Source: Rhodoplanes tepidamans (lineage in GTDB: Bacteria; Pseudomonadota; Alphaproteobacteria; Rhizobiales; Xanthobacteraceae). From it: a stretch of DNA of 64,000 bases. The translations under genes and the position numbers were made by a program. Below the pieces are notes generated by a model. That model did no database searches, was not told the origin of the DNA, and saw only the letters and a list, made by a program, of their open reading frames with translations. Where the stretch lies: positions 62,001 to 126,000 of the forward strand of contig NZ_JAUSUJ010000001.1 of assembly GCF_030813915.1 (NCBI RefSeq), in the 5' to 3' direction. Position 1 is the stretch's first letter, and the number at the start of each line of letters is the position of its first letter. This document shows positions 1 to 8,848 of the stretch, piece after piece.

Positions 1-12
1 CCCGGTCTCGAG

Positions 13-714
13 TCAGGCGCCGAGAAACCGGGTGCGCAGGCTGTCGTCGGACAGCAGCCGGTCGGACGCGCCGCTCCACACGATGCGGCCCTTCTCCAGG
101 ATGTAGTGCCGGTCGGCGATACGGCCGAGCATCCTGATGTTCTTGTCGATCACCAGCACCGACTGGCCGCGCCCGCGGATGCGCTCCAGGGCGGTCCAGA
201 TCTCCCGGCGGATGCGCGGGGCGAGGCCTTCGGTCGCCTCGTCGAGGATCAGCAGTCGCGGATTGGTCATCAGCGCGCGACCGATGGCGAGCATCTGCTG
301 CTCACCGCCCGACAGCAGGCCGGCGCTGCGCCGCGCCAGCGGGGTGAGGGCGGGGAACAGGTCGTAGACGGAACCGAGCGTCCACGGCGCCGCGGCCCGC
401 CCGTGATTGGCGGCGGTGGCGACGAGGTTCTCCTCGACGCTCAGGTTGGGAAACACTTGGCGGCCTTCCGGCACCAGGGCGAGGCCGCTGCGCGCCACCT
501 TGTAGGGCGGCAGGCCCGAGATGCGCTCGCCGGAGAAGCGGATGTCGCCCTGGGTGAGGGGGACGAGACCCATGATGGCGTTGACCGTGGTGGTCTTGCC
601 CATGCCGTTGCGGCCGAGCAGCGCCACCACCTCGCCCTCGGCGATGGCGATGTCGATGCCGAACAGCACGCGGCTCGACCCGTAGGCGGCTCCGACCTGG
701 CGCAGCTCCAGCAT
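13..714 (-). CDS. livF: Branched-chain amino acid-type ABC transporter ATPase LivF
   Basis: Cytoplasmic ATPase subunit (233 aa, normal LivF length) of a HAAT-family ABC importer; it hydrolyses ATP to drive uptake. Walker A GRNGMGKTT lies near residue 35, the signature LSGGEQQML near 135 and Walker B LLILDEAT near 155. Last gene of livK-livHM-livG-livF; its ATG directly abuts the livG stop codon, which suggests translational coupling. The substrate is not readable from the ATPase. The periplasmic protein and the dioxygenase upstream suggest something other than plain leucine or valine. Confidence 0.93.
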   Translation of the reverse strand: MLELRQVGAAYGSSRVLFGIDIAIAEGEVVALLGRNGMGKTTTVNAIMGLVPLTQGDIRFSGERISGLPPYKVARSGLALVPEGRQVFPNLSVEENLVATAANHGRAAAPWTLGSVYDLFPALTPLARRSAGLLSGGEQQMLAIGRALMTNPRLLILDEATEGLAPRIRREIWTALERIRGRGQSVLVIDKNIRMLGRIADRHYILEKGRIVWSGASDRLLSDDSLRTRFLGA

Positions 715-1473
715 CTAGAGATCCTCGTCCTCGGCGCCCAGATAGGCGAGCTGCACCCGCGCATCGGCCCGCACCGCGTGCGGGAGGCCGTCCGCCACCC
801 GGGCCCCGGAGGCGAGCACGAAGATCCGATCGGCGAGGGCGAACACTGCCTCCATGTCGTGCTCCACCAGAAGGATGGTGAAGCGGCCCTTCAGCCCGGC
901 GACGAAGTCGATCATGCGCCGCGCCTCGGCGATGCCGAGCCCGGCCATCGGCTCGTCGAGCAGCAGCACGCGCGGCGCTGTGACGAGCGCCATGGCGATC
1001 TCCAGGAGCCGCTTCTCGCCGTGCGAGAGCTGAGCGGCCGGCCGGTCGGCGCAGTCGGCGAGGCCGAGCTCGCCGAGCTGCGCCTGCGCCTTGCGGCGCA
1101 GCGGCGCCTCGTGCGCTATCTCGCGCCAGAAGCGGAAGCTGTGTCCCGCATGGGCCTGCGCCGCGAGAGCGACGTTCTCCACCACGGTCAGCTCGGGAAA
1201 GATGCTGGCGATCTGGAACGAGCGCGTGATGCCGAGCCGCGCACGGGCATGCACGGGCAGCCGCGAGATGTCGCGACCCTCGAACAGCACGGCCCCGGTG
1301 TCGGGCCGCAGCGCGCCCGAGAGGAGGTTGACGAAGGTCGTCTTGCCGGCGCCGTTCGGCCCGATCACCGCCACCAGCTCACCCGCCGCGAGCGCGAAGT
1401 CCACCGCATCGACGGCGTTCAGGCCGCCGAATCGCTTGGTCAGGCCCGCGGTCTGAAGAATGGCCTCGCCCAT
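715..1473 (-). CDS. livG: Branched-chain amino acid-type ABC transporter ATPase LivG
   Basis: Second ATPase of the importer, 252 aa. Walker A GPNGAGKTTFVNLLSG sits near residues 36-51, the signature LSHGEKRLLEIAMAL follows, and Walker B is LLLDEPMAGLG. The ATG at 1473 begins MGEAILQTAGLTKRFGG, the usual LivG N-terminus. The reading frame stays open far upstream, but only as an antisense or frame shadow of livHM and livK. The start overlaps the 3' end of the permease gene by 34 nt, and livF follows without a gap. Confidence 0.93.
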   Translation of the reverse strand: MGEAILQTAGLTKRFGGLNAVDAVDFALAAGELVAVIGPNGAGKTTFVNLLSGALRPDTGAVLFEGRDISRLPVHARARLGITRSFQIASIFPELTVVENVALAAQAHAGHSFRFWREIAHEAPLRRKAQAQLGELGLADCADRPAAQLSHGEKRLLEIAMALVTAPRVLLLDEPMAGLGIAEARRMIDFVAGLKGRFTILLVEHDMEAVFALADRIFVLASGARVADGLPHAVRADARVQLAYLGAEDEDL

Positions 1474-3416
1474 CGGAAGGATCCCTTGTGAGCCGGAACC
1501 GCCTCGCCGCCCGGCGCCGGTGCGAACAGCGCGCCGAGGCCGCCGCGGCCGACGAAGACGAGCAGGATCAGCAGCACGCCGAAGGCGAGCCGCCAGTGGA
1601 TGGTGAGGTCGGAAAGATATTTTTCGAGGCCCAGATAGGCGAGCGCCCCGACGATCGGACCGAACGGCGTGGCGAGCCCGCCCGCCACCACCATGATCAT
1701 CAGCTCGGCCGAGCGGGTCCAGTCCATGAATTGCGGGCCGACGAACTCGGCCGCGTTGGCCAGCATGGCGCCGGCCAGCCCGCACACCGCAGCCGCGACG
1801 ACGCAGGCGACCAGCTTGTAGTGGAACGTGGAGAAGCCCACCGCCTGCATGCGGCTCTCGTTCACCCGGATGCCCCTGAGCACCAGGCCGAAGCGTGAAC
1901 GCGCGAGGCGGATGTTCAGTCCCGCCAGCAGCACCAGCAGGGCCAGCGCCAGATAGTAGAACTGGGTCGCGTCGTAGAGGTCGACCAGCCCGCCGAACGT
2001 GCTGCGCACCGGAAGATGCATGCCGTCGTCGCCACCGTAGTCGTAGAGGCTGGAGGCGCCGTAAAACATCATCTGTGCGAAGGCGAGCGTGATCATGATG
2101 AAGAACGTGCCGGAGGTGCGCAGGGCCACCACCGACAGCGCCGCGGCGAGCGCCGCCGACACCGCCATGGCGAGCGGCCACTGCACGAAGCCGCTCTCGA
2201 TCCCCTTGTCGGCCAGGATGCCGACCACATAGGCGCCGACGCCGAGATAGAGCGCATGGCCGAAGCTGACGAGGCCGGTCCGGCCGAGGATCAGGTCGAG
2301 GCTGAGCGCCGCGATGGCGAAGATCACGACCCTGAGACCGACGTCCACCCAGAACGGTGAATCCGCGAGCCCGGCGACGAGCGGCAGAAGCAGGAGGCCG
2401 CCGCCGAGCAGGCCGAGGGCGGGCACGCGCCAGCGCGCCAGCAGCCCGGCGCCGGGCGGCGCATCCGAGGAGGACTCCGAGGGTGCCTCGGGCCGGCGCA
2501 TCCCGGCGGCCGGCACGAGGCCCTCCGGTCGGAAGAACAGGACGACGGCCATGAGGATGTAGATCAGCATCGAGGCGAGCGCCGGTGCCACCGTGTTGGC
2601 GGCGACCGGCGACAGCATCAGCCCCATCACGTCCTTCAGGTAGGCCCGGCCGATGGTGTCGATGACGCCGACCAGCAGGGCCGCCACGAACGCGCCCTTG
2701 ACCGAGCCCATGCCGCCGACCACCAGCACCACCAGGGCCAGGATCAGGACGTTGTCGCCCATGCCCGGATAGACGGTGAGAATGGGCGCCGCGATGAAGC
2801 CGGCGAATCCGGCCAGCGCCGCACCGAGGCCGAACACCACCGCGTAGATGGTGCCGATGTTCACGCCCAGCACGCTGGTCATCACCCGGTTGCTCGCCCC
2901 GGCGCGGATCAGCATTCCGGTGCGCGTCTTGGCGATCAGCCCGTAGAGCAGCCCGCCGATGGCGAGGCCCGCCACGATCATGGCGAGCCGGTAGGCCGGG
3001 TAGGGCGCCCCGGGGATCAGCTCCACGGTTCCGGAGAGAAGGGCCGGGACGGGCGCGTGCAGCGGCTCCGGCCCGAACACCATCCGGGTCGCCTCGTTGA
3101 ACACGTAGACGAGGCCGACCGTGCACATCACCTGGTCGAGATGGCTGCGGGCGTAGAGATGCCGGATCACCAGTCGTTCCATCACGAGACCGATCAGGAA
3201 GGTGGCGACGCCGGCGAACCCGAAGCCCAGCACGAAGGAGCCGGTCAGGAGCTGGAACGTGACGCCGAGATAGGCGCCCAGCATGAACAGCGAGCCATGC
3301 GCCAGGTTCACCAGGTTCATGATGCCGAAGGTGAGCGTCAGCCCGGCGGCCATCAGGAACAGGATGATCCCGAGCTGCAGTCCGTTCAGGATCTGCTCGA
3401 CGAACAGGAGGTGCAT
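1440..3416 (-). CDS. livHM: Fused LivH-LivM permease of branched-chain-type ABC transporter
   Basis: One 658-aa membrane protein carrying both permease halves normally encoded by livH and livM. Residues ~1-295 are LivH-like (start MHLLFVEQILNGLQLG, then GIMNLVNLAHGS). A hydrophilic linker around 300-330 is rich in E, S and P. Residues ~330-640 are LivM-like, with many hydrophobic segments and the motif GRTGLVSFGHALYLGVGAY. The frame is intact, so this is a real fusion rather than a broken gene. It lies 45 nt downstream of livK and overlaps livG. Such fusions are known in some alphaproteobacterial HAAT systems. Confidence 0.92.
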   Translation of the reverse strand: MHLLFVEQILNGLQLGIILFLMAAGLTLTFGIMNLVNLAHGSLFMLGAYLGVTFQLLTGSFVLGFGFAGVATFLIGLVMERLVIRHLYARSHLDQVMCTVGLVYVFNEATRMVFGPEPLHAPVPALLSGTVELIPGAPYPAYRLAMIVAGLAIGGLLYGLIAKTRTGMLIRAGASNRVMTSVLGVNIGTIYAVVFGLGAALAGFAGFIAAPILTVYPGMGDNVLILALVVLVVGGMGSVKGAFVAALLVGVIDTIGRAYLKDVMGLMLSPVAANTVAPALASMLIYILMAVVLFFRPEGLVPAAGMRRPEAPSESSSDAPPGAGLLARWRVPALGLLGGGLLLLPLVAGLADSPFWVDVGLRVVIFAIAALSLDLILGRTGLVSFGHALYLGVGAYVVGILADKGIESGFVQWPLAMAVSAALAAALSVVALRTSGTFFIMITLAFAQMMFYGASSLYDYGGDDGMHLPVRSTFGGLVDLYDATQFYYLALALLVLLAGLNIRLARSRFGLVLRGIRVNESRMQAVGFSTFHYKLVACVVAAAVCGLAGAMLANAAEFVGPQFMDWTRSAELMIMVVAGGLATPFGPIVGALAYLGLEKYLSDLTIHWRLAFGVLLILLVFVGRGGLGALFAPAPGGEAVPAHKGSFRWARPFFRPRA

Positions 3417-3461
3417 GGCCGCGGTCCCGCTTGACAGGAGGGGTGGGCGCGCGCGGTCGCC

Positions 3462-4628
3462 TCACTTGGTGAGGGGGCACTCCTGGTAGTAGGCGTCCTT
3501 GGCGTCGGTCATCACCGTCTCGACCGTCTTGGTGACGAGCACGCCGTCGGCGTCCTTCACGACCTCGCGGACATAGTAGTTCTCGATCGGAAAGTTGTTG
3601 CTGTTGTAGGCGAACTTGCCGCGGTTGGAGGCGAAGCCGGCGGCCTTCAGGGCCTTGCGGATGTCGTCCTTCCGGCTCATGTCGCCGCCCACCGCCTTCA
3701 CGGCGCTGGAGACGAGCAGGATGGAGTCGTAGGTGTGGGCCGCGTAGTCGTTCGGCAGGAACCCGTTCTTCTGCTTGAAGTCGGCGACGAAGCGGGCGTT
3801 GACGGGGTTCGGCAGATCGATGCTCCACACATTGCCGGAGCGCACCCCGATGGCGTCGTCGCCGACCGCCGGCAGGGTGGCCTGATCGACGGTCCACACC
3901 GTGTAGAGCGGCGTCGTCCTGGTCAGCCCCGCCTGGGCGTACTGCTTGACGAACTGCACGCCCATGTCGCCCGGATAGAAGACGAAGGTGGCGGCCGGCG
4001 CCGCGGTCCGCAGCGCGCTCAGCTCGGCCGCGAAGTCGACCTGGCCGAAGCGGGTGTAGACCTCGCCGACCAGCTCGCCTTTGAAATTGCGCTTGAAGCC
4101 GGACACCATGTCCTTGCCGGCCTGGTTGTTCACCGTCATCGCGTAGACGCGCTTGACGCCCTGCTTCTCCAGATAGGCGCCGAGCGCCTCCGCCTGCTGG
4201 TCGTTCTGCGAGGAGACGTTGAAGAAGTTCGCCGAGCAGGACTTTCCGGCGATCGGCGCCGGGCCGGCGATCGGCGAGATGACGAAGGCGTCGGTGCGGG
4301 CGAGGCCGCCGTGCACGGCCATCATCTCCGACGAGAAGAGCGGGCCGATCAGGAACTCGACCCGCTTCGATTTCACCATCTCGTCGGCGAGCTGCTTGGC
4401 GACGTCCGCCTTGCCCTGGCTGTCGCCCCAGAAGAACTCCACGTCCTGTCCGCCGAGCTTGCCGCCCTCGTGGCTCACCGCCAGTTCGATGGCGGCCTGC
4501 ATCTGCTTGGCGAGGACCGCGCCGACCCCGGTCTGGGGCAGGATGACGCCGACCTTGACGGGGCCGGCGAGGGCCGGGACGGCGACGAGAAGGGACAGGG
4601 CGGTGCCGAGGAGGACGGGGGCTTTCAT
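3462..4628 (-). CDS. Periplasmic substrate-binding protein of LivK/aromatic-acid type
   Basis: Type I periplasmic binding protein, 388 aa from the ATG at 4628. That start gives a clean signal peptide (MKAPVLLGTALSLLVAVPA, cleavage after ALA) and a GAGAG-type ribosome site. The mature part opens with VKVGVILPQTG. Two cysteines, in GKSCSANFF and near the C-terminus in QECPLTK, recall binding proteins for aromatic acids of the CouP type; that substrate guess is inference. First gene of the transporter operon, 94 nt downstream of the dioxygenase gene, so probably co-transcribed with it. Confidence 0.88.
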   Translation of the reverse strand: MKAPVLLGTALSLLVAVPALAGPVKVGVILPQTGVGAVLAKQMQAAIELAVSHEGGKLGGQDVEFFWGDSQGKADVAKQLADEMVKSKRVEFLIGPLFSSEMMAVHGGLARTDAFVISPIAGPAPIAGKSCSANFFNVSSQNDQQAEALGAYLEKQGVKRVYAMTVNNQAGKDMVSGFKRNFKGELVGEVYTRFGQVDFAAELSALRTAAPAATFVFYPGDMGVQFVKQYAQAGLTRTTPLYTVWTVDQATLPAVGDDAIGVRSGNVWSIDLPNPVNARFVADFKQKNGFLPNDYAAHTYDSILLVSSAVKAVGGDMSRKDDIRKALKAAGFASNRGKFAYNSNNFPIENYYVREVVKDADGVLVTKTVETVMTDAKDAYYQECPLTK

Positions 4629-4722
4629 GGACTGCGCTCTCGGTTGACGGGGGGAGCTGACTGAGGCGGCTTCCAGATGGCTGGGCACGTCCCGGCCGGA
4701 CCATGGCCCGGCCGGACGGAGA

Positions 4723-5544
4723 TCAGGCGAGGCGCGCGGCCTGGACCGTGGTGGTGTCGTCGCGATAGCTGGCCCAGACGTTCTCCATGAAGGTGAGGCT
4801 GTCCGGATCGAGGTCGAAGCGCGGCTCGGGATCGCGGTCCCAGTGGCCGTGGCGATCCTCGCCGGCCACGAGGAGCGCCGAGCGCCGCCCGAGCAGCGAG
4901 CGGCAATGGGCCGGCATGTAGAAGAAGGCGATGCCGATGCGGCGATCGTCCGACATGTTGGCCGGCGAGCCGTGCACGGTGCGCTCGTGATGCATCGAGA
5001 ACTCGCCCGGCTCCAGCGGCATCTCCACGGCGAGGCTCTCGTCCACCGTCACCCGCTGGCCGCGGGCGAGCAGATTGTTGGCGTCGAACGTCTCCTCGTG
5101 GACGAGGTCGGGGCCGAGATGGCTGCGGGGGATCACCTTCATGCAGCCGCTCAGCGAGCTCGCCCGCGACAGCGCGAGCCACACGGTCACCTCCTGGTGC
5201 GGATCGAGGCCGTAGTAGGCGGAGTCCTGGTGCCAAGAGACGAAGCGCGGATCGCGGGCGTTCTTGGCGAAGGCGGACGAGCCGAACAGCAGCACGTCCG
5301 GCCCGAGGAGGGCCTGCACGGCGGAGACGATGCGGGGGTGGCGGGCCAGCTCCACCAGCCAGGGGAAGGCGAGGTGGGCCTTGATCTTCAGTCTCTTGTT
5401 CACTTCCTCGCCGGACCGGGCCTCGAAATCCTCGATCCTGTTTCGATAGCTTCGCGCTTCTTCGGCGCTGAAGGCCCGGATGGGGCAGAGATAGCCTTCC
5501 TGCTTGAAATGGGCGACTTGTTCGGGGGTGAGCACGCCTGTCAT
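4723..5544 (-). CDS. Phytanoyl-CoA dioxygenase (PhyH) family protein
   Basis: Fe(II)/2-oxoglutarate-dependent oxygenase, 273 aa. Iron ligands are visible as H105-x-D107 (WHQDSAYYG) and a distal H191 (ERTVHGSPAN); R201 or R202 would bind 2-oxoglutarate. The start at 5544 (MTGVLTPEQV) has a GAGGGA ribosome site 6 nt upstream; an in-frame ATG at 5640 lacks support. It heads the same-strand run into the ABC importer and is divergent from a TetR gene, so it may hydroxylate the imported compound under that regulator's control. The family covers many small-molecule hydroxylases, so the substrate is unknown. Confidence 0.85.
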   Translation of the reverse strand: MTGVLTPEQVAHFKQEGYLCPIRAFSAEEARSYRNRIEDFEARSGEEVNKRLKIKAHLAFPWLVELARHPRIVSAVQALLGPDVLLFGSSAFAKNARDPRFVSWHQDSAYYGLDPHQEVTVWLALSRASSLSGCMKVIPRSHLGPDLVHEETFDANNLLARGQRVTVDESLAVEMPLEPGEFSMHHERTVHGSPANMSDDRRIGIAFFYMPAHCRSLLGRRSALLVAGEDRHGHWDRDPEPRFDLDPDSLTFMENVWASYRDDTTTVQAARLA

Positions 5545-5655
5545 CGCAAGTCCCTCGTTGGGGTTCGGTCTTGACGGAACGGGGCGCTGGCCGGCGCCGC
5601 ACGGATGGCTCTGGCTCCTGGTTTCGGCTAAAAGCGACACTATGTAGTTTTAATT

Positions 5656-5695
5656 AGTCCCGCCAATTGTCAAGTTGAGGGACTGGCGATAATCT
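5656..5695. promoter_or_regulatory. Overlapping divergent promoters with dyad, phyH/tetR gap
   Basis: On the plus strand TTGTCA (5667-5672), a 17-nt spacer and TAATCT (5690-5695) form a good sigma-70 promoter toward tetR. On the minus strand TTGACA (5673-5668) points toward the dioxygenase operon, so the two -35 boxes overlap. AGTCCC (5656-5661) and GGGACT (5679-5684) form a 6-bp dyad around them, a likely TetR operator. Promoter and operator roles are inferred from position and match to consensus. Confidence 0.55.
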
Positions 5696-5715
5696 GAGCA
5701 AAATCTGGGGCTTGG

Positions 5716-6324
5716 GTGTATATTTTGAGCATCTCCAAATCGACTGCCCGTCGCCGCGGCCGTCCGCAAGGTGACGAGGTCAAGATCGCGATCCTCAAAG
5801 CGGCGAACGAACTTCTCGAGGAGCGAGGCCTCGCGGGATTTACGATCGACGCCGTCGCGACGCGCTCGGGAGCGGCCCGTTCGTCCATCTATCGCTGGTG
5901 GCCCAACCGTGGTGCGCTGGCGATTGCCGGTTTTCTCGCCGAGACCGCCCAAAAGATCGGCTACCCGGTGACGTCCTCGGCCATCGCCGACATGAAAGGC
6001 CAGATGATGCGGGTCGCCGAGGTGTATGGGCAGAAGGTGGGACGCACCATTTCGGCCCTGGTGGCGCAGGGCCAGAGCGATCCGGAAGCGCTGCGGGCGC
6101 TGCTCGACGGCTATGTGCTGCCCCGCCGGGACGAAGCCAAGAAGGTGCTGGCGCGTGGCGTCGCCAATGGCGAGCTGCGGGACGACCTGGATTTCGACGT
6201 GGTCGTCGACGCGCTCTACGGGCCGATCTGGTACCGCATTCTCGTCCCCCACGCTCCGCTCACCCCGGACTGGGCCGGCCGCCTCGCCGACCATGTCTTC
6301 GGGGGGCTGCGGCCCACCCGGTGA
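5716..6324 (+). CDS. TetR family transcriptional regulator
   Basis: Predicted repressor, 202 aa. The N-terminal helix-turn-helix spans residues ~18-65, with recognition region TIDAVATRSGAARSSIYRWW. The remainder is a ligand/dimer domain with no family-specific motif I recognise. The first usable start is GTG at 5716, only about 14 nt after the predicted transcription start; a TTG at 5725 is possible. It is divergent from the phyH-liv operon with overlapping promoters, so it most likely represses that operon and itself until an inducer binds. The ligand is unknown. Confidence 0.85.
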   Translation: MYILSISKSTARRRGRPQGDEVKIAILKAANELLEERGLAGFTIDAVATRSGAARSSIYRWWPNRGALAIAGFLAETAQKIGYPVTSSAIADMKGQMMRVAEVYGQKVGRTISALVAQGQSDPEALRALLDGYVLPRRDEAKKVLARGVANGELRDDLDFDVVVDALYGPIWYRILVPHAPLTPDWAGRLADHVFGGLRPTR

Positions 6325-6533
6325 CGGAAGACCCGGCCCCTCTCCGTCGTCGTGCTCCACGCGGGTGCCCCGGCACGGGCCCTTCACGGCGTCCGGAACA
6401 GCACCCGCCCTGCATGCCGGTCCGGCCCGATCCGTTAACGTCCGGATCGGTTTAGCTCGTCCCGATCGCTTGCACGCCGGCGTGAAAAGCCACAGGGTGC
6501 TACCGTCGCGGAGGCGGCGCAGGAGGAGCGGGA

Positions 6534-8699
6534 TTGTCGGCGCGCGTGTTCGGTCGGAAGGCCAGTGCCCGGCGATTCCAGGGCCTGCTGCAGCGGCCCG
6601 TGCCGCTGCGGGTGGCGCTGTCGCTGCTCGCGCTGGCGGCGCTGCTGCCGAGCCTCGCCTTCTTCGCCGTCGAGTACCGCGTCGTCGTCGCCGAGAAGCA
6701 GGCCGAGGTCGAGCGCCAGGGGCGTCTCTACGCCCGCGCGATCGCCGAGGACATCACGCGCGAGATCGCCGTCAAGAAGGCCCAGCTGGCGGTGCTCGCG
6801 ACCTCGCCCTTTCTCGCCACCGACAACCTCGCCGGATTCCACGCCCAGGCGCGCCAGAGCGTCGCCGCGGTGCCGGGCTGGATCGTCCTGCTCGGCGCCG
6901 ACGGGCGGCAGATCCTCAACACGCTGGAGCCGTTCGGCCGCGTCCTGCCGCCGAGCCGGGCGCCGGAGCTGGTCCACCGGGTCGTCGAGACCGGGGCCTG
7001 TGCGACCACGGACCTGTTCCGCTCGGTGCTGGCGGACCGTTACGTCGTCACCCTGCTGTGCCCGGTGCCGGACACCGACTACGTGCTGTCGGGCTCGCTG
7101 CCGATCGAGCATCTCGCCGGCGTGATGGCGCGCCAGACGCCGGGCGGCTGGCTCGCCACCCTGGTGGACCGGGAGGGGGTCGTGATCGCCCGCGGCGATG
7201 CCGCCGGCGGGGTGAGCGGCACCCGCCTGCCCGCTGCGCTGCGCGGCCGGCTCGCCGGCGAGGCCAACGGCTGGACCGGCGCCGCGATGGACGGCGGGGA
7301 TCTGCAGGTCGGGTGGCAGCGGCTCGGCAACGAGTGGACCGTGCTGGCCGCGGTGCCGCGCGCCACCGTCGACGCGCCGATGCGGCGCTGGAAGACCGAC
7401 GTGCTGTGGAGCCTGATCGTCTTCTCGGTGCTCGCCGTGTCGTGCTCGGCGCTGGTCGGCGAATGGATCATCCGCTCGACCCGCGAGTTGTCGCGCGCCG
7501 CCGCCGTGATCGGGGCGGGTGGCGTGATCGACACGGTGGAGACCGGCATCCGCGAGGTCAACGAGGTCGGGCAGGCGCTCGCCCAGGCGTCGCACGACCG
7601 CGCCAAGGGCGAGATCGCCAACGCCCATCTGGCCGCGCTCGTCTCGTCGTCGGGCGACGCCATCATGAGCGTCTCGCTCGACGGCGAGATCCTCTCCTGG
7701 AACGCCGCCGCCGAGGAGCTCTACGGCTACCGGGCCGAGGAGGCCGTGTGCCATCCGCACGCCATGCTGCTGCCGGCCGACCGGATGGGCGAGCTCGACG
7801 ACAAGCTCGCCGCCGCGATCGCCGGGCAGAGCCTGCGGCTCGAGACGATCCGGCTGCGCCGGGACGGCACGCCCGTGGAGGTGTCGCTCGACGCCGCGCC
7901 GATCCGCGGCGCCGACGGGACGCTGGTCGGCATCTCGGTGATCGCCCACGACATCACCCGCCGCAAGCGCAACGAGGCGCACATCCAGTTCGTCATGCGC
8001 GAGCTGTCGCACCGCACCAAGAACCTGATCACCGTGATCATCGCGATGGCACGCCGCACCGCCCGCCAGAGCGACGACTTCTCCGACTTCGAGGCGAAGT
8101 TCACCGGCCGGCTGCACGGGCTCGCCCGCTCGCACGACCTGCTCGTCCACACCGACTGGCGCGGCGCCGGCCTGGAGGAGCTGGTGCGCTTCCAGCTCGC
8201 GCCCTTCGTCGGCGAGGCGGCCTCGCTGCAGGTCGACGGCCCGCCGCTGCTGCTGCGGCCCGAGGCGGTGCAGAATCTCGGCTTCGCCCTGCACGAGCTC
8301 GCCACCAACGCCAACAAGTACGGTGCCCTCGGCCAGGCCGGCGGCATCGTGCGGATCGGCTGGAGCGTGACGGCCGGCACCGACGGGACGGAGCGGGTGC
8401 GGCTCGTCTGGCACGAGAGCGGCGGGCCGCCGGTGGCGCCGCCGACCCGGGTGGGCTTCGGTTCCACCGTGATCCAGAAGCTGACCGAGGCGTCGCTCGC
8501 CGCCGTCGTCACGGTCGCCTACGATCCCGCCGGCTTCCGCTGGGAGGCCGACATGCCGGCGGCCGAGATCCTCTGCGACACGGGATCGCCGCCCGGGCCG
8601 CAACCGGCCGAGCCGTCCCCATCGGCGACGCCCGAGGCTGCGGCGGCGACCCCTGCCGCCGCGCCGGCCGAGGCCGGGGCGATCGCCCGGGCGGGCTGA
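6534..8699 (+). CDS. HWE-family sensor histidine kinase with PAS domain
   Basis: Inner-membrane sensor kinase, 721 aa. A transmembrane helix lies at ~25-48, an extracytoplasmic sensor (double-Cache-like) at ~50-287, a second helix at ~289-312, and a PAS domain at ~360-475. The HWE core follows: phospho-acceptor H493 in ELSHRTKN, N-box HELATNANKYGAL near 587, and W626-H627-E628, the signature of the family. A TTG start at 6534 is chosen because AGGAGGAG lies 8 nt upstream. No response regulator is adjacent, so it is an orphan kinase; alphaproteobacterial HWE kinases often feed the general stress response. The C-terminal ~35 residues are A/P-rich and low complexity. Confidence 0.9.
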   Translation: MSARVFGRKASARRFQGLLQRPVPLRVALSLLALAALLPSLAFFAVEYRVVVAEKQAEVERQGRLYARAIAEDITREIAVKKAQLAVLATSPFLATDNLAGFHAQARQSVAAVPGWIVLLGADGRQILNTLEPFGRVLPPSRAPELVHRVVETGACATTDLFRSVLADRYVVTLLCPVPDTDYVLSGSLPIEHLAGVMARQTPGGWLATLVDREGVVIARGDAAGGVSGTRLPAALRGRLAGEANGWTGAAMDGGDLQVGWQRLGNEWTVLAAVPRATVDAPMRRWKTDVLWSLIVFSVLAVSCSALVGEWIIRSTRELSRAAAVIGAGGVIDTVETGIREVNEVGQALAQASHDRAKGEIANAHLAALVSSSGDAIMSVSLDGEILSWNAAAEELYGYRAEEAVCHPHAMLLPADRMGELDDKLAAAIAGQSLRLETIRLRRDGTPVEVSLDAAPIRGADGTLVGISVIAHDITRRKRNEAHIQFVMRELSHRTKNLITVIIAMARRTARQSDDFSDFEAKFTGRLHGLARSHDLLVHTDWRGAGLEELVRFQLAPFVGEAASLQVDGPPLLLRPEAVQNLGFALHELATNANKYGALGQAGGIVRIGWSVTAGTDGTERVRLVWHESGGPPVAPPTRVGFGSTVIQKLTEASLAAVVTVAYDPAGFRWEADMPAAEILCDTGSPPGPQPAEPSPSATPEAAAATPAAAPAEAGAIARAG

Positions 8700-8848
8700 C
8701 CGCCGCCCGAGGGCCCGCCCGGCGCGGTTTTCCGGGCCGTACGCGGCGGCCCGTAGCGACAAAGCGCCACTTCCCCCTCGTGCCGCCAGTGCCGATATAA
8801 GACGCGGAGAAACGCCCCTGCTGTGTGCAGGGGCTGTGGAGGATACGC

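Noticed and set aside
106-1491. 461-codon open frame on the plus strand opposite livF/livG
   Set aside because: Antisense shadow of two clear ABC ATPase genes; product is H/D/R/E-rich with no motifs. Typical of 70% G+C DNA.
715-4704. 1329-codon minus-strand frame
   Set aside because: Only its last 252 codons are a gene (livG). The rest is an out-of-frame shadow of livHM and livK, R/G/A-rich without domains.
6395-6436. GGAAC at 6395 upstream of the HWE kinase as EcfG promoter
   Set aside because: No CGTT within 16-18 nt; the next GTT is 34 nt away.
6435-8762. Long minus-strand frame opposite the HWE kinase
   Set aside because: The plus strand encodes a kinase with all catalytic boxes; the antisense product is low complexity.
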